This document shows, in pieces, positions 1-8,300 of a DNA stretch of 64,000 nucleotides. The translations under genes and the position numbers were made by a program. This DNA comes from Acidobacteriota bacterium (lineage in GTDB: Bacteria > Acidobacteriota > Thermoanaerobaculia > Multivoradales > Multivoraceae), in the NCBI GenBank assembly GCA_003388555.1, contig QQVD01000048.1, positions 62,001 through 126,000 on the forward strand, written 5' to 3'. The notes beneath the pieces are model-generated. The model was not told the origin of the DNA and searched no databases. It was given only the letters and a program-made list of their open reading frames with translations. How positions within the stretch are numbered: the first letter of the stretch is position 1; every line of letters begins with the position of its first letter.

Positions 1-546
1 CGAGCACACCTCGTCGACCATGGGATTGCAGAGGAAGTGATCGCCCGTCGAGGCATCGGTTGGGACGGCGAGCACATCACTGTCCCGGTTTGGCGCGGCA
101 GGAGCCTGAGTTTCTTCGAGCGTTGGTCGCTCGACGCCATCGGCGTGCCTGTAGACGAAGTCGGCTTCGTGGCGCGCTACCCAAGTGACCGGTTCAACGA
201 GGAGCACGAGACCCTCGTGTTCGCGGAGGGCATTCATGAGTGCCTCATCTTCGAGAGTATGGGCATCCCGGCGGTCGCAGCGAGCGGTCGAGGGCTCGTG
301 TTCAAGACGAGGGACTGGAAGCCACTCCTCAACGGCATTTCGGAGGTGCTGATCGCATTGCGGTGCGGCGAGAAACGTTCACGGCGCAAGTACGTGCTCA
401 GTCGCGATGAACTCGTGACCAAGATGCTCGTCGCGCTGTCGCAGGCTCGACGGATCGAGTGGCCGACCTCGATCGGTCGAGACGAGGGTGCCTTCGAGTT
501 CTTCGGTCGTGACGGCCGGTCCGCTGAGGACTTCCTCGCCCTATGA
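1..546 (+). CDS. Toprim-domain DNA primase, C-terminal part (5' end outside window)
   Basis: The reading frame is open from base 1, so the gene begins upstream of the window. An ATG at 37 is probably internal. The visible part contains a stretch like the DnaG N-lobe (GEHITVPVWRGRSLSFFE), then a Toprim-like segment near EGIHECLIFESMGIPAVAASG, where the first Glu would be the catalytic acidic residue. Known relatives synthesise RNA primers, and on mobile elements they support self-replication. The downstream winged-helix gene starts inside the stop codon (ATGA at 543-546), which implies translational coupling. The family call rests on these two motifs. The zinc-binding domain, if any, is outside the window. 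Confidence 0.6.
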   Translation, partial: RAHLVDHGIAEEVIARRGIGWDGEHITVPVWRGRSLSFFERWSLDAIGVPVDEVGFVARYPSDRFNEEHETLVFAEGIHECLIFESMGIPAVAASGRGLVFKTRDWKPLLNGISEVLIALRCGEKRSRRKYVLSRDELVTKMLVALSQARRIEWPTSIGRDEGAFEFFGRDGRSAEDFLAL

Positions 547-887
547 CCGAGTACAAACGCGACAACCAGACGCGACCTGCGTGCCGCTACGGTCGCGTCT
601 ACTTCAACCTCCGCCGGCAGTTCCAGCTGACGGCGAGCGAAGCGTTGCTCACCGACGTGATCGACACCCTGAGTCGACGGACCGGCTGGTCGTTTGCGAG
701 CAAGCGCTACCTGGCGTCGACTCTGGGTGTCTCCGAGCGATCAGTGATGCGCATGATCGAAAAGCTCGATGAGCGCGGTCTCGTCGAGCGGAAGCAAGGG
801 CGACGCGGATTGGAGCTTCGAGCCAGCGAGCGCTGGCAGGCGGCAAGAGCGCTTGACGCTCCAGCCAATCCGTCACAATCCACCTGA
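543..887 (+). CDS. Small winged-helix DNA-binding protein
   Basis: A 114-residue protein. Residues about 45-85 form a helix-turn-helix (KRYLASTLGVSERSVMRMIE) followed by a probable wing (ERGLVERKQGRRG). The fold resembles MarR/DnaD-type or replication-initiator winged helices. The start overlaps the primase stop by four bases, so the two are probably co-translated. This points to a role in element replication or copy control. The basic, Arg-rich composition fits DNA binding. A transcriptional repressor of the operon is the main alternative. Confidence 0.6.
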   Translation: MTEYKRDNQTRPACRYGRVYFNLRRQFQLTASEALLTDVIDTLSRRTGWSFASKRYLASTLGVSERSVMRMIEKLDERGLVERKQGRRGLELRASERWQAARALDAPANPSQST

Positions 888-892
888 CAAAA

Positions 893-945
893 CGTCTCGG
901 GTATATGAAGATATAGAAAGAGATAAGAAGACGATATGGGCCGCC
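893..945 (+). promoter_or_regulatory. A/T-rich purine tract between replication genes and XRE regulator
   Basis: A markedly A/T- and purine-rich stretch within GC-rich DNA. It holds three imperfect units of the form GAAG(A)..ATA (about 908-916, 917-927 and 929-937). It could be a promoter, an origin unwinding region or iterons. Nothing proves which. Confidence 0.3.
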
Positions 946-1007
946 GATCGTGCCGCTTCCGGCAGCTCACGTAGTCTCTCTCAGATCGGGTAGGCGGTGT
1001 ACCGTGA

Positions 1008-1382
1008 ATGCCTATGGCCCGATCCCTGCCCAACTACCTCCGCACCTTTCGACGTCGAGTTCATCTCTCGCAAGCGGATGTCGCGCGGCTGCTGGGAGGT
1101 TCGAGCCGCACGACGGTCGTTCGTCACGAGACGGGGGCTCGGGTCCCTTCATTGGAGACCGCGTTGGCCTACGCCGCGATCTACGGCGTCGATGTGCGCG
1201 ATCTGTTCGCTGGCCACTATGAGGACCGGATCGCCGATGTCGTGGCTCAGGCCGAGGTGCTCCGACAGATGATCTCCGAAGTCGACGGAGACGAACTCAC
1301 GCGACGGAAGGTAGAGACGCTCCGACAGCTCCTGGAGTCTCCAGAGCCCTATCTCGTTCCATGCGAGGGTGCGAACGAGTAG
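1008..1382 (+). CDS. XRE-family helix-turn-helix regulator
   Basis: A 124-residue protein with an N-terminal HTH_3 domain, residues about 10-65: LSQADVARLLGGSSRTTVVRHE, then VPSLETALAYAAIYGVDVRDLF, the usual fourth and fifth helices. The C-terminal 55 residues are acidic and helical and may dimerise. Such proteins are repressors that control excision or replication genes of mobile elements. The gene lies 120 bp downstream of the replication pair and overlaps the next gene by 22 bp. The ATG at 1014 is an alternative start two codons later. Confidence 0.75.
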   Translation: MPMARSLPNYLRTFRRRVHLSQADVARLLGGSSRTTVVRHETGARVPSLETALAYAAIYGVDVRDLFAGHYEDRIADVVAQAEVLRQMISEVDGDELTRRKVETLRQLLESPEPYLVPCEGANE

Positions 1383-1831
1383 TTGCTCTGGAGCTCACCA
1401 GGAAGGGCTTCGCGTTCGGGGTCCTCGAGGGTGAAGAGCGGTTGATCGATTGGGGGACTCGCGAGTGCGGCAGAGACGTTGCTCGTGTGCTTCCGGCGCT
1501 CCGGTCGGTCACCGAGCGCTATCGGCCAGATCGACTTGTTCTCGAAGAGCCAGCGGGCTCGCCCAAGAAACGGGCTGGACGATCGCTATTGGCGTGGATC
1601 GAGCAGTGGGCTTCTGACTTCGACCTACCTGTGTCGGTTGTCGAACGCGATCAGATGGAGCGCTATTTCGGCGTCTCTGGTCGCTACGAGATCGCGCGGC
1701 GGGTAGCCGCGCTCTTCGAGGAGCTTAGACTTCACCTCCCGGACAAGCGGAGGCGATGGGAATCGGAGCGCCCGATGCTGGGAGCGTTCGTCGCCATCGG
1801 CCGCGGTCTGGCGAGCTACCGGGGTGGCTGA
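1361..1831 (+). CDS. RuvC-like RNase H-fold nuclease
   Basis: A 156-residue protein with the layout of RuvC/YqgF Holliday-junction resolvases. The first strand carries an acidic residue (VVALELTRKGFAFGVLEG), a central strand ends in Glu-Glu (RPDRLVLEEPAGS), and a C-terminal helix carries acidic residues (ESERPMLGAFVAIGRGL). Known relatives cleave branched recombination intermediates. On an integrative element it would resolve replication or recombination structures. The usual first catalytic Asp appears to be Glu here. It overlaps the XRE gene by 22 bp, so the two are co-transcribed. The fold assignment comes from pattern only. Confidence 0.55.
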   Translation: MRGCERVVALELTRKGFAFGVLEGEERLIDWGTRECGRDVARVLPALRSVTERYRPDRLVLEEPAGSPKKRAGRSLLAWIEQWASDFDLPVSVVERDQMERYFGVSGRYEIARRVAALFEELRLHLPDKRRRWESERPMLGAFVAIGRGLASYRGG

Positions 1832-1850
1832 TGTGCCGGGTGCGGCACAT
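1831..1850 (+). promoter_or_regulatory. Inverted repeat after the RuvC-like gene
   Basis: ATGTGCC, a six-base spacer, then GGCACAT form a perfect 7-bp dyad overlapping the RuvC-like stop codon. No T-run follows, so it is more likely an operator or an RNA-processing hairpin than an intrinsic terminator. Confidence 0.3.
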
Positions 1851-1981
1851 TGCGCCTTCTTGGAAGAAGCCGGAGTTCGGCGCACACTGAAGGTGGACAC
1901 GTTCCATCAACAACCAGCTCTCGGTACTCGTCGTGCCGAGGGGTTCGGCACACGCATCGAGGGCGACCAAGGAGGAATCCG

Positions 1982-2251
1982 ATGTCGTTTCCACTCGGTC
2001 GCGTGGTCGCGACCCCAGGCGCTCTGCATGCGCTCGAAGATGCTCGGCAGCAACCGGCCGCGTTTCTCTCCCGCCACCGGTCTCGAGACTGGGGTGAGTT
2101 GCCAGAGGACGACGCCAAGGCGAACGATCTGGCGCTCGAGCAAGGTACTCGCCTGCTCAGCGTGTACCAGACGACAAAGGGTGAGCGGCTTTGGATCATC
2201 ACCGAAGCCGATCGCTCCTCCACGTGCATCCTGCTTCCCGAGGAATATTGA
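1982..2251 (+). CDS. Small conserved mobile-element protein next to RadC
   Basis: An 89-residue acidic protein beginning MSFPLGRVVATPGAL and ending ITEADRSSTCILLPEEY. Proteins of this pattern are often encoded beside radC on plasmids and integrative elements and have no known function. The start is fixed by a strong Shine-Dalgarno sequence (GGAGG at 1971-1975) seven bases before the ATG. In-frame codons further upstream lack one. The radC ATG follows two bases after the stop, so the pair is almost certainly co-translated. The phrase SVYQTTKGERLWIITEADRS resembles that of small plasmid proteins from proteobacteria. Confidence 0.7.
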   Translation: MSFPLGRVVATPGALHALEDARQQPAAFLSRHRSRDWGELPEDDAKANDLALEQGTRLLSVYQTTKGERLWIITEADRSSTCILLPEEY

Positions 2252-2252
2252 G

Positions 2253-2795
2253 ATGACGAATCTCGAAGGCCTCTCCATGGCGGAGCTCGTGGTTCTCGCC
2301 GGAGGTAGCTTCGTCGAGGAACCTCGCGCAGAACGGCTGCAGGTCCATGCGAGCACCGATGAACTTGCGCGCGAGATCGCTCGCCGCGTTACGAAGAGGA
2401 GCCTCGAGACACGAGAACTCCTCGATCAGCCCGAACTGGTCGCTCGCTGGGTCGCCCTTCGCTACGCGAGGGACGATCAGGAGGTCTTGGGAGCGCTCTA
2501 TCTCGATGTTCGAAGCCGGCTGATCGAGGACCGTGAAGTCTTTCGCGGAACCGTCGGCAAGTGCAGCGTCGACGTGCGACCGATCTTGCGCGGCGCGATC
2601 GAGTGCGGAGCTTCGACGATCGTCCTGTTCCACACGCATCCGTCTGGCGATCCGTCGCCGAGCGCGCAAGACATCTTGTTCACCGAGAAGCTGCACGCGG
2701 CAACGAGGACGCTCAGCCTCGTGCTGGCGGACCACGTGATCTGCGGGAGCGCTGACCGCTTTACGTCGCTTCACCGAACTGGTGCTCTCAAGTGA
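2253..2795 (+). CDS. radC: RadC-family JAB/MPN-domain protein
   Basis: A 180-residue protein. The C-terminal half carries the JAMM metal-binding motif HTHPSGDPSPSAQD (HxHx7D), with an upstream Glu in the expected region, as in RadC (DUF2466). The N-terminal half is helical and less conserved. RadC proteins are common accessory genes of plasmids, ICEs and anti-defence regions. Their biochemical role is unsettled, and JAMM folds include deubiquitinase-like and possible nuclease activities. The ATG at 2253 lies one base past the preceding stop. The ORF stays open upstream to 1824, but that stretch is shared with the preceding gene and lacks family similarity. A strong terminator follows. Confidence 0.88.
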   Translation: MTNLEGLSMAELVVLAGGSFVEEPRAERLQVHASTDELAREIARRVTKRSLETRELLDQPELVARWVALRYARDDQEVLGALYLDVRSRLIEDREVFRGTVGKCSVDVRPILRGAIECGASTIVLFHTHPSGDPSPSAQDILFTEKLHAATRTLSLVLADHVICGSADRFTSLHRTGALK

Positions 2796-2801
2796 GAGCA
2801 G

Positions 2802-2830
2802 GCCCGGAACTTCGAGTTCCGGGCTTCTTT
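2802..2830 (+). terminator. Rho-independent terminator after radC
   Basis: A perfect 9-bp GC-rich stem (GCCCGGAAC / GTTCCGGGC) with a TTCGA loop is followed directly by TTCTTT. It lies seven bases past the radC stop and separates the replication/RadC operon from the ATPase genes. Confidence 0.9.
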
Positions 2831-2891
2831 GCTGCTCGCGGCAACGCAGTGCTCCTTGGCCGGTCGCCACGTAGGGGCGATGCTGACGTGA

Positions 2892-4055
2892 ATGGAGCGG
2901 GCAAGCATCTATCTCGGGAAGTCGACCTGGCGGCGCGAAGGGCGTCCGGTCGGCATGCTGCAGGACGACCGCTTCCTCCACATGCTGATCTTGGGTCAGA
3001 CCGGGACCGGAAAGACGACGCTGATCCGGTCCATGGCGCTTCAGGATGCCGCCGCGGGCCGAGGGTTCATGGTCCTCGACCCGCATGGGGATCTTGCGGA
3101 GGATCTGCATCAGGAGCTCATCGCGATGGGCCGCCGACACCGCTACCTCGACCTCGGCCAACTGCGGCCCAATTTCTCGTACAACCCGCTCGCCGATGTC
3201 GAACCCGACAACGAATCCTTCGTCGTCAACTCCATCGTCGACGTGTTCCGCCACCTGTGGACCCTGGACGACGCGCCCCGCTTCGAGCACCTGCTTCGCA
3301 ACGTGCTTTTCGCGCTACTTGCACACGAGAGGCCGTCGCTTCACCTCATCCCCGAGATCCTGGCCGACAAGGCTTTCCGCCGGAGGATCCTGCGCCGCGT
3401 CGAGAACGAGGAGGTCCTTCGGTTCTGGCGCGACGAGTACGACGGCTACAGCGCCAAGTTCCGGGCGGTCGTGGTCGCTCCGCTGCAGAACAAGATCGGA
3501 GCGCTTCTGACGGATCCCAGGCTTCGCCAGGTCCTCGCCGATGGGAAGGGGCGCATCGACCTGCGTCGCGAGATGGACTCCGACGGGATCGTAGTCGTGA
3601 ATCTGGCTAAGGGGAGGGTCGGATCCGGCCCGGCGTCCTTGATTGGATCGTTGCTACTGACGGAATGTGCTCGCCTGGCGTTCACTCGGGCCGATGAGGC
3701 TGAATGGGACCGGCGAGACTTCATCGTCTACGCTGACGAGTTCCACCAGTTCACCACGGGTACTGTGGCCTCGATGCTCTCCGAGCTTCGGAAGTACCGC
3801 GTCGGTGTTGTGCTTGCCGCGCAGTTCATGACGCAGATGCGTCGAGACGTGCGCGACAGCGTTAGCGGCAACGTAGGTTCCAAACTCGTCTTCCGGATCG
3901 GATCGGACGATGCGCAGCACATGGCGGCTGAGTTTGGTCCTCGCTTCGCACTCCTGGATCTGATGGAGACACCGAACTGGCACGCGAAGGTTCGCATCGC
4001 GATAGCCGGAGCACCGTCTAAGGCGTTCTCGATGGAAACTCTGGGCGAGTCCTGA
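2892..4055 (+). CDS. HerA/VirD4-type DNA-translocating ATPase
   Basis: A 387-residue soluble ATPase. Walker A is GQTGTGKTT at residues 35-43, followed by VLDPHGDLAEDL. Walker B is IVYADEFHQF near residue 280, followed by the coupling-protein signature ASMLSELRKYRVGVVLAAQF. These are hallmarks of the TraG/VirD4 (TraM-recognition) and HerA/FtsK DNA-pump families. It has no transmembrane helices and is shorter than typical VirD4, so membrane anchoring would need a partner, perhaps the 4691 protein. Ordered motifs match the larger ATPase at 5384 (DPHGDL, DEFH, the arginine-rich GSDDAQHMA region), so the two are probably paralogous partners in DNA transfer or packaging. Confidence 0.82.
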   Translation: MERASIYLGKSTWRREGRPVGMLQDDRFLHMLILGQTGTGKTTLIRSMALQDAAAGRGFMVLDPHGDLAEDLHQELIAMGRRHRYLDLGQLRPNFSYNPLADVEPDNESFVVNSIVDVFRHLWTLDDAPRFEHLLRNVLFALLAHERPSLHLIPEILADKAFRRRILRRVENEEVLRFWRDEYDGYSAKFRAVVVAPLQNKIGALLTDPRLRQVLADGKGRIDLRREMDSDGIVVVNLAKGRVGSGPASLIGSLLLTECARLAFTRADEAEWDRRDFIVYADEFHQFTTGTVASMLSELRKYRVGVVLAAQFMTQMRRDVRDSVSGNVGSKLVFRIGSDDAQHMAAEFGPRFALLDLMETPNWHAKVRIAIAGAPSKAFSMETLGES

Positions 4056-4075
4056 GCCGGTGCGGTTCCACTGAC

Positions 4076-4528
4076 CTACCCTGAGCACTCCGTTTCGTAC
4101 ATCGGGCCACCGATCAGGAAGGCGGCAAGGAAGTAACGGCTTGGCACCTGTTCGCCATCGAGCACAGCGTCCTTGCGGAGCCGCACGAATGCGGCTCCTT
4201 CAAGCACCAAGGCTTTCTCCACCATTTCAGCGTCTTCACCCCAGTCGTCACGGAGATCTGCTGGTTCCGTCGGGTTCATCGATTCGAGAACCGTCTCCCA
4301 CTCACCGCCATCGCGGATCGCTAGAACGTAGCCGTCCGACTCGTTTGTGACACGGACCGTGGCGTCGCCGTCTTCCTCGTGGGCGTAGCAGCCCACGAAG
4401 GTGTCTTGGAGAATCGGAATCTTTCCGCACGCTACCAGTGCTACAGCGGCCGCGATCAGTAGTGACGCAATTTGCGACTTCGCGAGGATGCCCGTGCCGG
4501 GAAGTTGGTCTCTCGTGCGCTGCTTCAA
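4076..4528 (-). CDS. Predicted lipoprotein of unknown function
   Basis: A 150-residue protein. A hydrophobic segment (SQIASLLIAAAVALVAC) ends in a lipobox (LVAC), so lipid attachment at that Cys is expected. The mature part is acidic with a few Cys residues. The start is TTG at 4528, chosen for the GGGGGAAAGA ribosome site just before it. It is the only minus-strand gene in this element and is less GC-rich than its neighbours, suggesting an inserted cargo gene. On conjugative elements small lipoproteins can act in surface or entry exclusion, but nothing here proves that. No family recognised. Confidence 0.6.
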   Translation of the reverse strand: MKQRTRDQLPGTGILAKSQIASLLIAAAVALVACGKIPILQDTFVGCYAHEEDGDATVRVTNESDGYVLAIRDGGEWETVLESMNPTEPADLRDDWGEDAEMVEKALVLEGAAFVRLRKDAVLDGEQVPSRYFLAAFLIGGPMYETECSG

Positions 4529-4564
4529 TCTTTCCCCCTTTGGAGCTGGTGTGGTGACAGATAG

Positions 4565-4647
4565 AGACGGACGCAGGTGGACGATTCGACTGTTCAGAGT
4601 GTGTGAATACTTGGAACCGGGGGCGATTCCGACGCTAGCGTCCGTCT
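4565..4647. promoter_or_regulatory. Divergent promoter region with inverted repeats
   Basis: A 162-bp gap separates the divergent lipoprotein and membrane-protein genes. It contains AGACGGACGC (4565-4574) and its exact inverse GCGTCCGTCT (4638-4647). The second copy overlaps a perfect 12-bp palindrome, GACGCTAGCGTC (4631-4642). The symmetry and position suit a shared operator. No convincing -35/-10 pair was assigned. Confidence 0.4.
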
Positions 4648-4690
4648 AGTACCGTCGAAGTGTTTTGTAATCCTAGAAGGGGGACCTAGC

Positions 4691-5368
4691 GTGTCTACAC
4701 GTTCACATTGGGCCTGTCTAGTAGAAGGTCTTTCGACATCGGTCCAAGATTCGTATGCAGAGCTGGAAAGTGCACTCAACGCCAGAGAGGTTCCTGAGCT
4801 CACTTTCTCGCGCGTAGAGTACTCGGAGGCCGGCGTCGGTTCCGCTCAACGGGAGTACATGCGGATCACTCGCAAGGACTACGTGTTCGATGTGTGTGCG
4901 GCGCCGTTTGGAAGGTCGTTCTTCTTCAGCTGGTGGATGTCCATCCCTCAGCTCCCGTTTGCCATCCTCTACACAGTTGGCTACTTCGCCGCGATCGTCA
5001 TTGCGACTGCAGCGATCTTTTGGCCGTTCCGGGGATCGTGTTTCGGTTACCTCCTCTTGCCGTTCCTCCCCTTCGGCGCGGGTATCGGCCTACTGTTCCT
5101 CATGCGTATCGGAGCTATCTTCGACGAAGGTGTCGCTTTGAGGATCCCAGTGGTTTCATCCATATACCGGGCATTTTTCGCACCCGAGACGTACTACCGC
5201 TCCGACACACAGAAGATGTTCGAGAAAGCCGTACACAACGCTCTGCTGGAGGTGGTCGATGCAAAGATCTCCGAGCAGGGCCTCCGCGCTCTCGCTCCCG
5301 AGGACCGACGACCGCAGAAGGGTGGTGATCGAACGGATCTTTCTGCGCTCCTAGGTCTCCTTGGGTAG
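4691..5368 (+). CDS. Predicted inner-membrane protein of the element
   Basis: A 225-residue protein with a GTG start preceded by AGAAGGGGGA. A soluble N-terminal region of about 85 residues is followed by two or three strongly hydrophobic segments (about residues 80-140, including LPFAILYTVGYFAAIVIATA and FGYLLLPFLPFGAGIGLLFL). A soluble C-terminal tail of about 80 residues follows. It stops 15 bp before the large ATPase gene, so the two are likely co-expressed. A membrane anchor or channel partner for the soluble ATPases would fit, by inference only. Base composition is lower in GC than the surrounding genes. No family recognised. Confidence 0.6.
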   Translation: MSTRSHWACLVEGLSTSVQDSYAELESALNAREVPELTFSRVEYSEAGVGSAQREYMRITRKDYVFDVCAAPFGRSFFFSWWMSIPQLPFAILYTVGYFAAIVIATAAIFWPFRGSCFGYLLLPFLPFGAGIGLLFLMRIGAIFDEGVALRIPVVSSIYRAFFAPETYYRSDTQKMFEKAVHNALLEVVDAKISEQGLRALAPEDRRPQKGGDRTDLSALLGLLG

Positions 5369-5383
5369 CTCCGTTCGGCGCGC

Positions 5384-8300
5384 ATGGATGCTGCTGTCCG
5401 CACGGCCGCTTTCTACGACTGGGAGATTCGTGGTCGGGGCTGGCTGAGGTGGGACTATCCGGTTCGTCTAGAGCCTCCCTATCGGCCGTACCGGGTCGGT
5501 GGCCTTGTCGCCGGACAGACCAGGGTCATCGACGACGGTCAGCGGCACTCGCCGCTTTCGTCGTGGGTCGAATCGTTCACGCGTCGGCAGATTGCTCCCG
5601 TCGAGGACTCGTTCGACGAGGAGGTGCCTCAGGAAGCGGAAGCCTTGGCCTCCGAGCGCACTCAGGTCCTGCTTCCAGTTGGTACTGGAGTCGGCCTGCC
5701 CGGCATCTTGTCCTGGCTCCACAGTCTGTCGGGCGTTCGGAGCGCGATGGCGCTGGAGATCGAGTGTTCTGAGCGAGGCATCGAGATCTACCTCTCGGGA
5801 TCTGCCGACGACCTTCGCTTCGCGGCGAGCCAACTCTCGCTCGCCGTTCCCGGCGTTGTGCTCCGATCCCCGAAGCATGATCTGCCGGAGCTGGTCGGCT
5901 CGCGACCGATCGGCGATTGGCTGGTTGCGCGCCTCGGTTTGGCTTCGGAGTTCATGGTGCCGATCGCAAAACCGATCTCGGATGAGCCGCTCGAATCACT
6001 GCTTGCGACGATGGCGGATCTCGTCACTGCCGGCGGCGTCGGAGTCGTGCAGCTACTGTTCGAGCCGGTCGATCAGCCCTGGCGAGAGCAGATCCTCTCC
6101 GCGGTGGAGACCCCATCCGGCAAACCGTTCTTCAAGGATGCTCCTGAGGTCACCAGCGAGGCGCGTTCCAAGGTCGCATCGCCGCTGTTCGCGGCCGCGC
6201 TGCGGGTCGCAGTTGCCTCGGACACGCACGAGGAGCTCGTGAGCCGGCTTTCTCGTGTCGCTGGCAGCTTGTCTTTCGCTCGAGATCTCGGCTCCAACGA
6301 GTTGATCATCGTCTCGGTCGAGCGCGATGTGGAACCGCTCATGGAAATCGTGGACCGAGTGACTACTTGGTCCGGGATGCTTCTCTCCGCGGAGGAACTC
6401 GGGATTCTGACCAAGATGCCGGGCAAGGACGTTGCTCTCGAAGCGCTTGTACGGCCTCTGGAGCGCACCAAAGCGGCCCCGAGCATGGTGACAGGCTCTG
6501 GCAACCTCGTTGGCGCCAATGAGCACCTGGACGCACTCAGCGATGTACGGCTGAGCGATTCGGACCGCACCAAGCACGTCCACGTGCTCGGCGCCTCGGG
6601 CGTCGGGAAGTCGACGCTGCTGGTTCGAATGATCCTCAACGACCTGGAGGCTGGCCACGGGGTCGGCGTTCTTGATCCCCACGGCGACCTCGTTCGGGAA
6701 GTTGCCTCGCGGTTGCCCGAGACGCGGCTGCGGGATACAGCCCTCTTCGATCCGAGTTCGAGTGGGCCGGTCGTTGGCTGGAACGTCCTGGAGGCGCGAT
6801 CGGACACGGAGCGCGAGATGCTCACCTCCGACCTGGTCGGAGTCTTTCGACGACTGAGCACCTCGTGGGGCGACCAGATGAACGCCGTCCTGGCGAACGC
6901 GATGATGGTCTTCTTGGAGGAGGAGGTCGACGGAACGTTGGTCGACCTCCGTCAGTTCCTGGCAGATCCGAGCATCCGGCGAAGCGTTCTCGGACAGGTC
7001 AGCGATCCGATGGTCCGGAGCTTCTGGGAGACCGAATTCCCACTGATCGAAAAGCGGCGACCACAGGCTCCGATCCTGACGCGCTTGGACGCCTTCCTGC
7101 GCTCCCGGGCGGTGCGGCGCGTCCTCAACGTCAGGCAGCCCAAGCTGGACTTTCAGAGGCTCCTCGATGACGGGGGCGTCTTCCTCGCGAATCTGAGCAT
7201 GGGCTCGATCGGTGAGGACAACGCGGCGCTGCTCGGATCGCTCTTGGTCTCGCGCTTCCATCAGGTGAGCTTGATGCGCGGACAGCAGGGCGAGGGCGAT
7301 CGCCGTCCGTTCTTCCTCTACATCGACGAGTTTCATCACGTTGCGACCTCTTCGATGGCGTCGTTGTTCTCGGGCGCGCGAAAGTTCCGCCTTGGGCTGA
7401 CCCTGGCGCACCAGGATCTCTACCAGCTCAAGTCCGCTGCGCGAGAGCTTGAACGGTCGCTGCTCGCGAACGCTCACACCCGCATCTGTTTCCGGCTCGG
7501 GGATGACGACGCTCGCGCCATGGACAAGGGCTTCTCGTTCTTCACCGCAGATGACCTCATGAACCTGAAGGTCGGTCAGGCGATCTGCCGGGTCGGGATG
7601 CGGAACGACGACTTCAATCTCGCGACGGAGCGGCTACCGAGAGTGAGCCGCGAGGAGGCTGCGGATCGAGTCGAGCGTGTCCACTCGCACTCGCAAGGCC
7701 GGTGGGGAGTTGAAGAGGTTGCGCTTCGGGATCAACCCGCAGAGGAGACCAGTGACGCCAGGTCGGAATCGCGGGGCAGCAATCCAGATCCGCCTGCGGA
7801 ATCGAAAGACCGTCCACCGAGGAAGTCATCGCCCGAACCGGAGGAAGAGCCAAGTCTCTCGAAGGCGCTGCTCGACTTTCTGGAGTCGGTTGCACGAGAA
7901 CCACTGCTGGGGGTTCGCGAACGCAACGCTCGGCTGGGCCTCAGCGCTTGGGACGGCAGTCAGCGAAAGAGCGAGCTACTCGAGGACGAGCTCGTGCGCG
8001 AGGTCGAAATCAACCCCGGCGGCCGCGGGAGCCAGTTCAAGCTCCTCGAGCTGACCACCAAGGGGCGCGACGTTCTTTCGAAGTACGAGATCCAGACCAC
8101 TACCGGTCTCGGTCGTGGAGGCGTCGCCCACCAGTGGTGGGTCCAGCATGTTGCCTCACACCTAGCCGAGCGCGGCGTGAAGGCAACGACCGAGGACGAG
8201 TCCATGGGTGCTCGAGTCGACCTACTAGCCATGATCGATCGGAAGAGGACCGCAGTCGAGATCGACTTCCGGCAAGAGCAAGCCATTCACAACGTCCGTA

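Noticed and set aside
2199-3290. Long minus-strand open frame over radC and the first ATPase
   Set aside because: Antisense shadow of GC-rich coding DNA; no domain and no ribosome site. The same applies to 6053-7477, 12061-13536, 26790-28874, 28564-31023, 38991-41276, 45133-47169, 48817-50922 and 51774-54308.
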